From Brachionus plicatilis (taxonomy: Eukaryota > Rotifera > Eurotatoria > Ploima > Brachionidae), in assembly GCA_010279815.1 (NCBI GenBank), contig QEOQ01000303.1:2158083-2222082 (forward strand): a stretch of DNA of 64,000 nt, written 5' to 3'. A model generated the notes under the pieces. The model was not told the DNA's origin. It saw only the letters and a list, made by a program, of their open reading frames with translations, and did no database searches. Of this stretch, positions 39,619 to 51,306 are shown piece by piece (position 1 is the stretch's first letter; every line of letters starts with the position of its first letter). Made by a program: the position numbers and the translations under genes.

Positions 39619-40960
39619 TTAGACAGGAATGCTTGGCTTTAAGTCACACATACTGCGAACCGTGATGAATGTTGAAATCAGCGAACTCATTTGAAGCTTT
39701 TCATTTGTGCCATTCGATAACCTATATTCAATATCGCTTAGTTTTTCCAATACATGAATTAAAGCTTTAGTTGGTAGCTCAACTTTTAAAATTTTTAAAA
39801 TTTATTTTAAAATTTTTCCTTCAAAATCTTTTCTTACTCATTTGTACAAATCGGCTCACTTCTGTCAAAATGTCCTGCAAGGCATAACCCTTCAAAGTCT
39901 TCAAATGAATTAATTTATTGTAAATAGTGGTAAAATCATCGTTTAACAATGAATTGATCACTCTTAACATGTCATTTTTAGACGGATGACCAACACAATT
40001 ATAAACATTTTCTTCATTGACTTTATTAAAAGCCAAATGAGTGCTCTTAAAAAAAAATTTTAAATTTAAAAATTTAAAAATTCAAATAATTTCATATCAT
40101 ACTTGCATTATGTTCAAGGCTTTTCTCATGTCTCCTGATGCCAGATGAACCACAGCTTTCATTCCATCTTCAGTAATATCAACACTACATCATAAAAAAG
40201 CATTATTTAGAAAAAATAAACAAAATAAAATTACTTTTCAATTTGAATTATATGGTCAAGTCGTAGCTTCATTTTATCCTCAGTTAATGGTCCGAATCTA
40301 AATCTGGTACAACGAGATTGAATGGCAGGAATTATTTTAGATAAGTAGTTGCAGATGATACAAAATCTGGTGTTGTCGGTAAATTTTTCCAGTACTTGAA
40401 AAAAATTTAGCAAAAAGTTTTAAAAAAAAATGCTAAAATTTACTTCTTCTCAAAGCATTTTGAGCATCGTTGGTCATGGCATCCGCCTCATCTAGAATAA
40501 TCAATTTAAATCCTTTTCTAAATAAAAATTAAACAACAAAAATAATTATTTTTAATTTCATCTTACTTAAATATAGTTTTGGTACTAGCAAAACTCATAA
40601 TCTGATCTCGTACAATCCCAATGCCTCTGTCATCTGAAGCATTAAGTTCTAGAACCATTGCATTAAATTCTGATGGCGAGTACAATTGCTTGGCACATGC
40701 TAAAATAGTCGAAGTTTTTCCAGTACCTGGTGGTCCATAAAAAAGTAAATGCGGCATTTGGTCATTTTTGATAAATTTTTGTACTTCGATAAATTTTAGA
40801 ATAAAAAGCTTATAAATTTATCTATTTACTTGTTTCCACTATACTGTCTTGGGAAATTAGTTCACCTAAATTTTTAGGTCGATATTTTTCAATCCTAGAA
40901 TAAAGAAATTTAACCCAGACAAAAGAGTTTATATAATTAACCGTACCAGGGCAAAGCCAT
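39619..40960 (-). CDS. RFC5: Replication factor C subunit 5
   Basis: AAA+ clamp-loader subunit that loads PCNA on primer ends in the nucleus. Eight exons join in phase to 327 residues (human 340): 40960-40947, 40894-40830, 40783-40567, 40517-40444, 40394-40235, 40184-40103, 40045-39838 and 39782-39619. The first coding exon is only 14 nt (MALP plus two bases of Trp), giving MALPWIEKYRP, which matches the family N-terminus. Walker A is GPPGTGKT (43-50), Walker B LIILDEADAM, sensor and arginine-finger block NYLSKIIPAIQSRCTRFRFG. The C-terminal collar includes KTLKGYALQDILTE and SDIEYRLSNGTNEK, which distinguish RFC5 from RFC2/4. The seven introns are 46-57 bp. Confidence 0.96.
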
Positions 40961-41649
40961 TATATTAATTAAAATTGTATCAAAATATTGAAAAATGAAA
41001 ATTTTTAAAAAATTTTTCAGGGATGAGAGTAGAAGATCCAAAAAATAATTACAGTTGAGTTTGCTATATTAACTTAACTAAATTTTTTGATGCATTAATT
41101 GAAATTGATAGTTAAATAATAAAACTTAAAATTATAGGAAAATTAAAATTTAAACTAGATTTTATAAAAAATTTTTTAAAAAGTTTCTCTTTCACAAAAA
41201 GAATAAGAAATTACCAAATTTAGAAGAAACTTGTACCACAAAGTTCATCTTAAAGTCATTGTCTGACTTTGACTAAAAAACCAAGTTAATTTTTAGTCAA
41301 AATAAATAAAACTGATTTTGGCCAAGGTCTATAAAATAAATTTTTTGCTTTTCGAAGTTATTGTGATTGCCACTTGAATTTTTGTACAGAAAGGGAAAAA
41401 TATTTTTTTTAAGTCGTGATATCGACTTATTAATTAATGATAATTTAAGATAAAAAAATTTTTTTTGACAATCCAAGTGAAGTGAAAAAATTTTGCGGTA
41501 AAAAATTTCAAAATAGATTTTTGATTCCTTCTTTAAGACTAAGAGGACCAATTTTTAATATGCCAAAGAAGCGGGCGAGTTTTTGATTTGTAAAATGATT
41601 ATAGGGTCTCCCTTTTCAACACAAAAAAATAACCATTCAACACAATTTC
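40961..41649. other. AT-rich spacer upstream of RFC5
   Basis: No gene recognised. From about 41613 the sequence GGGTCTCCC...CAACACAAA starts the repeat that continues into the inverted repeat at 41650. Confidence 0.45.
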
Positions 41650-42062
41650 AAAACGCTCAGCACAAAATGATTTCTTCTCAACACAAAAATTAAAATTTGG
41701 AAAGAATGCTTTTAGCACAAAAATTAAAAATAAAATAAATGCATTCAACACAAAAATGGCTTGTTGGAAAAATTTTTAAAAAATTTATTCAAAATCTTAT
41801 TTATTCAAGAACTGTTATAAAGTTGAGAGTTCTTTTCTTTAAGCTTCGGAATTTACTTTATTTACCTAACTTCCACTTAAAAATATTATTAAATAAAAAT
41901 TAAAATTAAAAAAAAATTTATTTTATTATAAGTATTTTTGTGTTGTAAAAAAAATTTCCTTTAAGAATTATTTTCAAACACAATTTTTTTGTGCTAAATT
42001 TTTTTTATTTTTGAATATAATTTTTTGTGCTGAGAAGAAATCGAATTGTGTTGAACGTTTTT
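41650..42062. repeat. Inverted repeat with ACACAAAA motifs
   Basis: Left arm about 41650-41700 (AAACGCTCAGCACAAAATGA, TTTCTTCTCAACACAAAAA) is the reverse complement, with few changes, of about 42008-42062 (TTTTTTGTGCTGAGAAGAAA, TTGTGTTGAACGTTT). More (C/G)ACACAAAA copies lie between. MITE-like; no ORF. Confidence 0.65.
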
Positions 42063-43025
42063 TTCATTATGCTAATCAGAAATTGATTGTTTTGAAATAA
42101 TATTCCCATGATTATATGAATTTTATTTATATCGTTTTTAATTCTCAAAATTAAGTAACATTTGATCAAAAAATATATGGCATCTTATTTTATTCATTTA
42201 GATTTTTTGAGATTTTTTATTTTTTAATGACCAAGAATTATTTAAACTTATTAAAAATATTAATTTATAGATAAAATAATTAATTTATGTTTTCAGCAAA
42301 TTTACTACTACTACTACTACTAAAAAATCATTTTTTTTAGATTTTTTTTTAAATTATCCAAAAAATTAAGAAAAATTTTTTAATCAAAATATGAAATTAC
42401 TTATGTTTAAAAAAATTAAAATAGATTTTGTTAAAAATCTTTTTGGAACTTAAAAGATTTTTAATGTCCGATTGAATTTGTCAAATTATAAAATTAAAAG
42501 TTTTTATGACATTTTGTTTTTATAAATTCTAAATAAGTAAATTTTATTACTCAACCAAAATGAGCTTAAGATCCAACTAAAAAAGTGAAAAAAAAAATTG
42601 GTCGAATCTAACATGGACTCTATTTAAGGAAGGCAAAAAATAGGTTAAACTAAAAATCACTAAAAAATTAAAATCATCTTTTTTTCTTAAACAAAAAAAA
42701 TGAGATTTTTGAAAATTTATTTATTTAGTTATTTAAAAAAGGGTATCGATTTTTTAATACCTCAAATTTATTAAAAGTTACCTATAATTTGTTAAAAAAT
42801 ATCTCAAAATATTAATAAAAGTGTCAAAAAAAATAAAACTAACTCTTTTAATTAAACAAAAACCTATTTATAAAAAAATAAAACAAATTATATAAATGTC
42901 CATCTTATTGATTAAAACCTCTCTAATTTATTAAAAATTCATCTGATTTATTAATTTTCAGCCTCAAAAATTTATATAAAAAATTGTTTTTAATAATTTG
43001 ATTAATCGAAATTAAAAAACTTCAA
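42063..43025. other. AT-rich spacer with ACT microsatellite
   Basis: An ACT/TAC trinucleotide repeat of about six units lies at 42304-42322. No gene recognised. Confidence 0.5.
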
Positions 43026-43268
43026 AATGAGTTTGGATCAAGAAAAATCTCAGAGGAAGTATTATTGGAAAATTTAAAAGACGATACCCAAGATGACGAA
43101 GAAGAAATTGTTGTTAAAAATAAGTGTGGTAAAGGAAAAGTATACGAATTCTATAAAGATTATGATTCTTTTGAAAGTTTCCAACAAGAAATGAAATCAA
43201 AAAATATTGGTGAAACGTTATGGAAAAAAAAACGATATGTGATAATTGTTGGTTTTTTTTATTTTTAG
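43026..43268 (+). CDS. Hypothetical acidic/basic ORF, perhaps transposon-derived
   Basis: One frame is open from about 43026 to TAG 43268 with coding-like composition: KISEEVLLENLKDDTQDDEE, then KNKCGKGKVYEFYKDYDSFE and MKSKNIGETLWKKKRYVI. The VYEF...DSFE...LWKKKR layout recalls the leading segment of MULE/FLYWCH-type transposon proteins, but the match is weak. No ATG in this frame has good context; an ATG at 43027 is in another frame. Could be an internal exon, with a GTGAGT donor-like site at 43272. Confidence 0.35.
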   Translation, partial: NEFGSRKISEEVLLENLKDDTQDDEEEIVVKNKCGKGKVYEFYKDYDSFESFQQEMKSKNIGETLWKKKRYVIIVGFFYF

Positions 43269-44199
43269 AGGTGAGTATTAACTTTTTGCGTTTTTATAAT
43301 GAAATTGCTTTTTTTTTTATTAACTGATGTAATTTTTTTTTATTTGAATACTTTTTTATATTTTGCTATTTTTATAAAAAAATAGTCTTTTATTAAATTT
43401 GAGGTAAATTTTAATAAATTTGAGGTACTAAAAAACTTTATTTATTTAACAAATGCCATATGGTTTATTCAGCAAAATAATAACTTAAAATTGATGAATA
43501 AAAAAGGTACAAAAAAAGTATTCATTAATTAAATAAAAATGTAAATTTTTTCTTCTTTAAATTTAATAGAAAAGATTTTGAATTTATTAATTTTTTGACA
43601 ATTAATTACTAGTATCTAATGAAAAATTAAAAATTTTTGAAAAAATTCTGATTTATTTTTTTACAAATTAACTTGTTCAGCCAATAGACATTTTATTTTA
43701 ATACATTTTATCAGACTAAACATATAATATTTTAATTTTCATACATAGAAACTTATTTGAAGTTTTTAAAGCAAATAAAGGAAAGAGTTTTTGTTTTAAT
43801 TAAAAGTGGTTACATTTATATCAATTTAAAAAGTCTCAAATGGTCATTTTGATCCGGTGGTTTTTCGACTGCTCTTCCAAAAATTCAGAATTTTTACAAA
43901 ACTTTTTTTTTGAATGCAGAAAATTAAGTGATTGTCTTAATTTTTAAAAAATAATTAAAATAAGAGGGCTATACAGTGTTTATACTTCACAGATCCCTCT
44001 ATTGGTACTCTGTAATTTTTTGAATCCGAATTTTTATTTGAATTTAAATAGAATCGTTTATTTAGCATAAAAAATACTATGGCAATTGATAAAAATATTT
44101 CCAAGATTTGGCAAGTATTTCATAATAGATTTACTTGACATGTTTATGCGTGTTACCTACGAAATAAAAATAAAAAAAAAATAAAAAAAAATAATTTTG
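43269..44199. other. AT-rich spacer
   Basis: No gene recognised. A more complex patch at 43960-44020 (TATACAGTGTTTATACTTCA) could be a transposon terminus or the promoter region of the downstream SDR gene. Confidence 0.4.
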
Positions 44200-45738
44200 A
44201 TGGATTTTTGCAAACTTAAGTCGCAAATAATCGACTTGACTGAAAATCTTAAATTAGTCAATTCAAGTTATAAACAGGACAAGAATGGTTTTGATTTCAT
44301 GCAAACCGAAAAGTCTTCAATTCTAAAATTATCCGAACAAATTGGTACAACTGTGAATATCTTAAAAAAAATCAAAAGAAAATCATGTGATCCAGCTCTT
44401 TCGACGCCAATGAAGCGGCAAAAACTGGCCGAAAAAGATCACGTGACCAAACAGCTAGATCAGCAACTCTTGGACAAAATGCCGTCCAGAAATAAAATGC
44501 TTTCAAAATTAATTAATAACGTAGCTAAAAAATCAGATGTAATCAACCAATGCTTTCAGGATAACACTTTAAATGATCTTTCCAAACGATGCTACATTTG
44601 CAAAATTAAATTCAAAAAGATGCACCATTTTTACGACCAAATTTGTGGTCAATGTGGTGACTTTAATTACTCAAAAAGACAGCAAACTTGTGATTTTGGT
44701 GGAAAAACAGCTTTGGTCACTGGATGCAGGATTAAAATTGGATACCAAATTTGTCTGTTTTTGTTGCGGAACAAATGCTCCCAATTGATCGGAACAACAA
44801 GATTTCCGAAAGATGCCTACACAAGATTTTCCCAAGAGCCTGATTTCGACTCATTCAAAACGCGTCTCAAAATTTATCCACTTGATTTGCGCGATCTAAA
44901 CAGCATAAGCAAACTGGTCACATATTTAAATAGTTCTTTGACCAAATTGGACATCCTGATCAATAACGCAGCGCAGACAATAAGAAGAAATGTGAAATTT
45001 TATGAACATTTGCTAGAAATAGAGTCACGTGATCAAGACCAATTTGACCAGAATATCAAATCTGTTCTAATCAATGATAAATATTTAGAGAAAAATAATT
45101 TTTTAAAATTTAATGATGCTGAATGTTGTTTAAATTTAAAAGATAATAATTTGCCACTTTCAGTGGTGCAATCTCAGATAGCTTTAGTTGAAGAGGACTT
45201 TGCGCCAGTGGCAAAAAATTTTCCCAAGGATGTGTACGATAAAGATCGCCAACAAGTAGATCTATCATCCAAATGTTCGTGGAACAAGGTAATTGATGAA
45301 ATAGACATGTTCGAGTTTGCAGAGACTCAGGTGATAAACTCGTGGGCGCCTTTTATGATTTGTTCAAGACTGAAAGGCTTAATGAGTCGAAATAGAGAAG
45401 AGCCCAAGTTTATTGTTAATGTGTCGTCGATGGAGGGCAAATTTAACAGATACAAAAATGTGACTCATCCTCACACAAATATGTCCAAAGCATCGTTGAA
45501 TATGTTGACCAGAACATGTGGTCCCGACTTTGCCCAGCATAACATTTTCATGACAAGTGTTGACACTGGTTGGGTTAGTGAAATGAACCCCAGTAATGTT
45601 TATAGCTATGAGAAAACTGTTCCTTTGGATGAATTTGATGGAGCTATTCGAGTTTTGGATCCCATTATTCAGGGATATAATGATAATGTTTTTTTACACT
45701 CGGTTTTTCTAAAAGATTTCAAGAAAACTGAATGGTGA
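44200..45738 (+). CDS. SDR-family protein with N-terminal CxxC pair
   Basis: Intronless, 512 residues; ATG at 44200. Residues 1-125 are charged and helical. Two CxxC pairs (CYIC at 131-134, CGQC at 149-152) about 14 residues apart suggest a small zinc site. A Rossmann domain follows: TALVTGCRIKIG (the nucleotide loop is TGxxxKIG and not TGxxxGxG), PLDLRDLNS, DILINNAAQT, FIVNVSSMEG (catalytic-type Ser) and then HPHTNMSKASLNML. Here the usual catalytic Tyr of YxxxK is Thr, with Lys about residue 430 retained. A lineage of SDR-like proteins with TGxRxKIGYQ and TNMxKA motifs is known in eukaryotes; its substrate is not known to me. An insertion of about 100 residues separates the NNAAQT and VNVSS blocks. 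Probable oxidoreductase or NAD(P)-binding regulator; function unresolved. Confidence 0.85.
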   Translation: MDFCKLKSQIIDLTENLKLVNSSYKQDKNGFDFMQTEKSSILKLSEQIGTTVNILKKIKRKSCDPALSTPMKRQKLAEKDHVTKQLDQQLLDKMPSRNKMLSKLINNVAKKSDVINQCFQDNTLNDLSKRCYICKIKFKKMHHFYDQICGQCGDFNYSKRQQTCDFGGKTALVTGCRIKIGYQICLFLLRNKCSQLIGTTRFPKDAYTRFSQEPDFDSFKTRLKIYPLDLRDLNSISKLVTYLNSSLTKLDILINNAAQTIRRNVKFYEHLLEIESRDQDQFDQNIKSVLINDKYLEKNNFLKFNDAECCLNLKDNNLPLSVVQSQIALVEEDFAPVAKNFPKDVYDKDRQQVDLSSKCSWNKVIDEIDMFEFAETQVINSWAPFMICSRLKGLMSRNREEPKFIVNVSSMEGKFNRYKNVTHPHTNMSKASLNMLTRTCGPDFAQHNIFMTSVDTGWVSEMNPSNVYSYEKTVPLDEFDGAIRVLDPIIQGYNDNVFLHSVFLKDFKKTEW

Positions 45739-47062
45739 TTTGAATAGATCAATTTTTATTTTTTTCTATTTTTTATTTGTTTTTTATCTTCTTTCTCTTT
45801 TTCGGAATTTTTAAGCTTTTTTTTTATCTTTTAATAAAAAAATTTTTACTTTGTCAAATAATTTTTAAGTGATTTATGCGGTATATTAAAAAATTTGGGA
45901 GAATTAGGTTTAAGATAATTTTTTTTTTTAAACTTCACAATCAAAAATTACATAATTTAGATTTTTTATATCAAAATTATGTGAAAAAAAAATTATATAA
46001 ATATTTAGACAATACTTTGTGAAGCATTAGTAATTTTATATTTTGGTGATGCAATAATGATTTTAATCTTTTAATTTTTAGCGAAGACTTTTTTTAAATT
46101 TTAATTGTCTATCTCAGGCCTTTAATAATTTAAAAAATTTCATCCTAGTTATAGCAAATGAAAGTCATTTAAAATGTAACACGGTTGATTGACATTTATC
46201 GATTAATATTATTATCTCTATTTCCACTTGAGAAAATGAATTATTTGAAAAATTTGAAAAATTTAATATAAATTTTTAAGAAGGAACTTGTAAACGTTCT
46301 TTAAGCCAAAAAATATTTTAATATAATTTAAAATCTTAACTCTTAACTCTATTTTATAATTTTTAAATTACGATCACTTTTGAATTATACCAACTTGAAC
46401 ACTTAAGATGTATTTTTTTTTATTTTAAAACCATCAAATTCAGTATTTTTTGAGTATTGATTTGTATACAAATTCATATTTTATTCATCCAAGGGTTATA
46501 TGTAGCAAGAACTGAATTTAAACTTTTATTTTTTCCTTATTTGTTAACATTTAAATAAATTAAATTAAAAAATAACAAAAAAAAATCTAACTAGAAAAGA
46601 TCATACAGACACAAAATAGTCATTTCAAATAATTTGATCATTAGGATTTATTTTTAAATAAAAATTGATTTTTATTTTTTTAAATTAGTGAAACACATTT
46701 TGTTTCACCATGAAATTGTTTAAAACTAAATTTTGTAAAATTTAATGTAATATTTGGAAAGTTTGTATTTAAAATCACAATGACTGATTTTCATAGAAAG
46801 TAAATTTTTTTTATATATATTTAAGTCTTTAAAAACATGACCAAAACCTTAGCTTGAGGGGCTCGAAAAGTTATTTTTTTTTAGAAATGGTTTAGTTCAA
46901 TTCATATGAATTAAGCTAATTTTCTATTTTCTATATTAATAAAATGAATGATCAATTTGGAATGCTACTTTCATAACTCTTCAAAAATTGATGAATTCTC
47001 TTAAAATTAATCTGATTAATTGTTTATTATTTTAAAAATAAAATTTAATTTTTAAAAAAAAA
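45739..47062. other. AT-rich spacer between convergent genes
   Basis: No gene recognised; holds the 3' UTRs of the SDR gene (plus) and UXS1 (minus). Confidence 0.5.
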
Positions 47063-48363
47063 TCAAAGCTCAATTTTATCACTATTTATAATTTCATCTA
47101 GTTCATCTTTGCTATTCAAATAATAAAATGTGTGTAAATTTTCTGAATTATCATTTTTATCCACTTCCGATCTAAAATAATCAATTGTTTTCATTAGACC
47201 TTCCCTCAATCTTGTTTTAGGCTCCCAATTAAGTTCTCTTTTCGCCACCGTAATGTCAGGCTTTCTCCTCTGCGGATCATCCTCCATTTTTTCTTTGACC
47301 ACTACCTCATTTGAATTTCCAACCACATCTCTTATGAGTAAAGCCGTATCTCTAATAGTGAACTCATCCGGATTTCCCAAATTGACCGGCTTCGAATAAT
47401 TACTATTCATCAAAGCCACCAGTCCATTCACCAAGTCATCTATATACTGAAACGATCTGGTTTGATTTCCATTGCCGTACAGAGTCAAATTTTGTTTTCT
47501 CAAAGACTGAATAATAAAATTGCTGATAACTCTTCCATCATTTAAATTCATCCTCGGTCCATAAGTGTTGAAAATTCTTGCTATTCGCACTTGAATCTTT
47601 TCCTGCCTAGCATACGCAAAGCACATAGCTTCAGCCACTCTTTTAGACTCGTCATAACAGGCCCGAGGTCCTATCGGATTTACATTGCCCCAATAGGTTT
47701 CGGGCTGAGGATGCACCTCCGGGTCACCCTTGACAAAAAATAATTTTTTTTTTTTTATACACTTTTTTTTGCTTCAACTTACATAAACTTCGGACGTCGA
47801 AGTGAACAGCAATTTTGCTTTGACCCTCCGTGCCAGACCCAACATGTTGATGGTTCCCAGAGTGTTTGTCTTGATGGTTTTTATTGCATTGAACATGTAA
47901 TGGGGCGGACTTGCTGGCGACGCTAAGTGATATATTTCATCAACTTCAATGAATAATGAATTTACAATGTCATGATTAATGAGCTCAAAATTTGGATGAC
48001 CAAACCATTGCTCGATATTTGCTTTGCTTCCGGTAAAAAAGTTGTCCACCACTGTAACACGGTGTCCGTCGCGCATTAGACGGTCAACCAGATGTGATCC
48101 GACAAAACCCGCACCACCTGTGACCAAAATTCGCCTTTGTTCATTTATTGACAAATATTTAACTCTGGGATATTTTTTGTGGAATTTTTCCAAATTGTCA
48201 ATGCGTTTCTGTAGCTCCAGAATTTCTTCCTTTAATTTTGTCAGCGAACTTTTGAATTAAGTTTAAAAAATTAAAATTTATTTTTTTCTATATACTCATT
48301 GTTATCTCCATTTGCTAGTAAGCCGATAAAGCTGAATAAGAAATATAATAATACAGAATTCAT
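47063..48363 (-). CDS. UXS1: UDP-glucuronic acid decarboxylase 1 (UDP-xylose synthase)
   Basis: Golgi/ER type II membrane enzyme converting UDP-glucuronate to UDP-xylose, the donor that starts glycosaminoglycan chains. Three exons, 48363-48296, 48248-47783 and 47728-47063, introns 47 and 54 bp; 399 residues (human 420). Exon 1 encodes a hydrophobic signal-anchor (VLLYFLFSFIGLL), followed by a short coiled-coil-like stem (LKEEILELQKRIDNLEK). The catalytic domain has the NAD loop TGGAGFVGSHL (GxxGxxG at 67-73), DNFFTGSKANIE, HLASPASPPHYM, TSEVYGDPEVHP, catalytic YDESK (Tyr203, Lys207) and ARIFNTYGPRM. The C-terminus DDPQRRKPDI is typical of the family. The stem is shorter than in vertebrates. 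Confidence 0.96.
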
Positions 48364-51306
48364 ATCTAAATTAAATGGTTTAAATTTATTGTGGAAAATG
48401 ACCTAGTCGACACTTGTAGAGAAAAATTTAGTTACTAAGAAGCTATTTTATGCGAAAAAATTATGATTCTTTTTAACTTCGATATTTTAATTTTAAAGCT
48501 GATTTAATATTCATTTTTAAAATAAAAATTCTACTTATTAAAAATTAGTTAAGCAAAATTTTGCTCATAATAAATTAAATTTATTGATATTTTTTTTTAT
48601 AGTATTTATAAGAGTTAATGGAATTATTTAAAGAATTTTAATATTTTTTGTTTAGTTAAATTTATAATTTTTCGTATTGGCAAAAATAGATCATGCATTT
48701 AAAATTTTTATGTAATAATTTTGAATAAATTTTTTTAAATTTGATCAGATTTAATGAAAATAATTTATGTGTAATCAAGGGACATCATTTAATGAATTTT
48801 TCACAATATTCCCATAAATTTTTGAAATATAATTAAAATAAAAAAAATTTACAAATAGAACCACAGTAAAATAGATCAAAATTACCATTAAATACAAATG
48901 AACAAAAAAATGATTTTTTGACAGCTTAAGCTCATTATTTCATTATTTTTTTTAATTTATTTTCATATGGTCAACTGCCTGAGGCATTTTTATCGCCCGA
49001 TTTTTCGATTCAAAAAAAATGTTCTGAATTTTTTTTTTTTAATATTGAAAATTTTATAATTGAAAGTTGCTTTACCAAACAACCATCTATTACCGATTTT
49101 TTTCTAAAAAATTAACTTTTTGTTTTTCTCGCATTTTTATTTTAGATTTTTTTATCAATAAAATTTGGTTTAAAATTTTTTTTGTCCCTACCATTTTATA
49201 TTGGAATTTCGATATAACGAATACCGAATTTTCCGCCCAAGTAGTTTGTTATACCGAGGATTGACCGTATTGATTTTTTGTTAATTATTATTTGATCATA
49301 GATTTTTAATAAGTTTAACATTTAGGCATTGAGAAATAATTACTGTTGGACAAAAACATTGTTTGGAAATAATAAGTTTAGGCCTAAAATAATTATTTAT
49401 TGTCTAAATAAATTTATTATCAGTAATTAGTCAATTTCATGTGTTTTTTTGCTTAATATTTTTTTCATATTTTTGATCAATTATAATTTATTAGTAAAAA
49501 CATATAAAAACATTAAACAAAAAACAATAAAAAAAAAATTATTGTTTTCTAAACATTTTTTCGTTTTTTCCAAACTTTATATTTAGCTACAATTGAATTC
49601 TTAAAATACTTAAAAGTAATTGTGATACTATTACTATTGCCACGATGCTATATTACTGTCTTTCCGCCATTAAGGTAACTTGAAGCAAATTTCCAGCCTT
49701 TTTCACTACAATTTGTATGATCAACAAATTTTTGTCACTCATCGAATCAATCGGCCAGTGCCTAACATATCAAAATATGAAAAATTTATCAGTATGAAAC
49801 TAATGAAATTTAGCCCAAAAAATTTTTTTTGATATAAACTAGTTTTATTTTTGCTAAAATTTTTTATTTAGCTGTGACAAAATTTATAATAATATTTTTT
49901 TGACAAAAACTAATTATTTGAAATTAAAGGTTATTATCATCCATAGGGAATTGAGAATGAAGCTCTTTTCAAATGCTTTGAAGCTCAATATAATATATAT
50001 GACCAATTTGGTCTCTGAGAACAGAAGTTATTAAGTTTTTTTAATTTTTAATTCTAACTCACAATGCTCCAAGTTTAGAAATGACAAGAAAAAAATTATT
50101 TCTTAATTGCTTATTTTGTAAATATTTATTAGATTAAAAATAAGAAGAAAAAAATTAATAATTTTTGTATCCTCGTATAATTTTGCTTTGTTTTAAAAAT
50201 TAAAATTTTTTAAATTCTGTGTTATGAATAAAAAATTTGAAATTTGATATTTCAAAATTCATGAAGGTAAAAGGCAAAATATTTTTAATAAGAGAACTAA
50301 CTTTTTACCCTGAATAAAATTATAATAAAATTTTATGTGAATTTGAAGTTTTTTCCAGCATGTTTTTTTAGGCAAAATATAAGTTTGTATTATTAAAAAA
50401 AATTATCTTAAATTTTCTTTAATTTTTAAATTAGTTTTTAAAAAAATCAAATATATTATTAATTTTACAAATTATAAAATTTAAATTTAAAAAAAACTTT
50501 TGATGATGAAAAAAATTTAAAAAATTTCCATTTTAAATTTTGATGTTGAAAAATCTATTGTTTAAAATAATCCAAAATTTTTAATAGTTTTGCTTGGTAT
50601 AAAAGCTTCTTTTTTAGAATAATATTCAATTTTAAGGAATTGAAAAATTTTAAACCAACCTTGCACTACAAAAATAAAAAAATTTTTTAACTTTTGTTTG
50701 AAATGTCAAAAACTTGTTTTGCAAATGAACAAAGTGAAACAAATTTTGTTTCACCTACTGCCGAAGTCTTTGCAAAATTAATTGCGTTTTATTTTCAATA
50801 CTTTTAAAAAGGGTGCAATTTTGCAGAATTCGCACAGATTTACATACTTCCGCAGTTTCTGACATTTAGAACAAAATTTTAAATTTTTTATTTCTGTATT
50901 GGAAGTATTATATGAAAATTCACAATGTCCAATTATAAGAAAAAAAATTCATATTAATATTTTATTTGATATTTTCAATTTCATCAATTGAATAAAAAGT
51001 GTTCTGACAATTAAAAAATCTTGCCACATTTAGTTGAAATTAAAATAAATTTCAAGTCTTGGATATTAATTTTTAACTCTAATTTGATAGATATTTTTAA
51101 AGCTAAAACACGAGCATTTAGAACTGTTCTAATCTTGAAAAGTGTTTTAATGTGAAAATTTCAAAATTTTTCAATTTAAAAAAAAATCAAAAATTTCAGT
51201 TTTTAATTTTATGGCGCTTGAATCTTCAAATAAAGTTGAATGTCGAATTAATTTAGTAAATTTAAAATTTCTTGCTTGAAAATTTTTTATTGACAAATAT
51301 TCAAAA
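48364..51306. other. AT-rich intergenic DNA with transposon relics
   Basis: No intact gene seen. A Tigger-like terminus lies at 49248-49269, and a family A arm (AAAATTCACAATGTCC) near 50913-50930. Around 49630-49790 the minus strand has a coding-like relic with a stop. The rest is A/T-rich. Confidence 0.5.
49248..49269 (-). repeat. Possible pogo/Tigger terminal repeat
   Basis: On the minus strand TACGGTCAATCCTCGGTATA, followed by ACAAACTACTTGGG, resembles pogo/Tigger ends (TACAGT...CCTCG.TATAACGAA). The opposite end was not found. Confidence 0.3.

Noticed and set aside
49630..49790. Minus-strand coding-like stretch
   Set aside because: Contains a stop and no motif I can name; perhaps a transposon relic, too weak to list as a feature.
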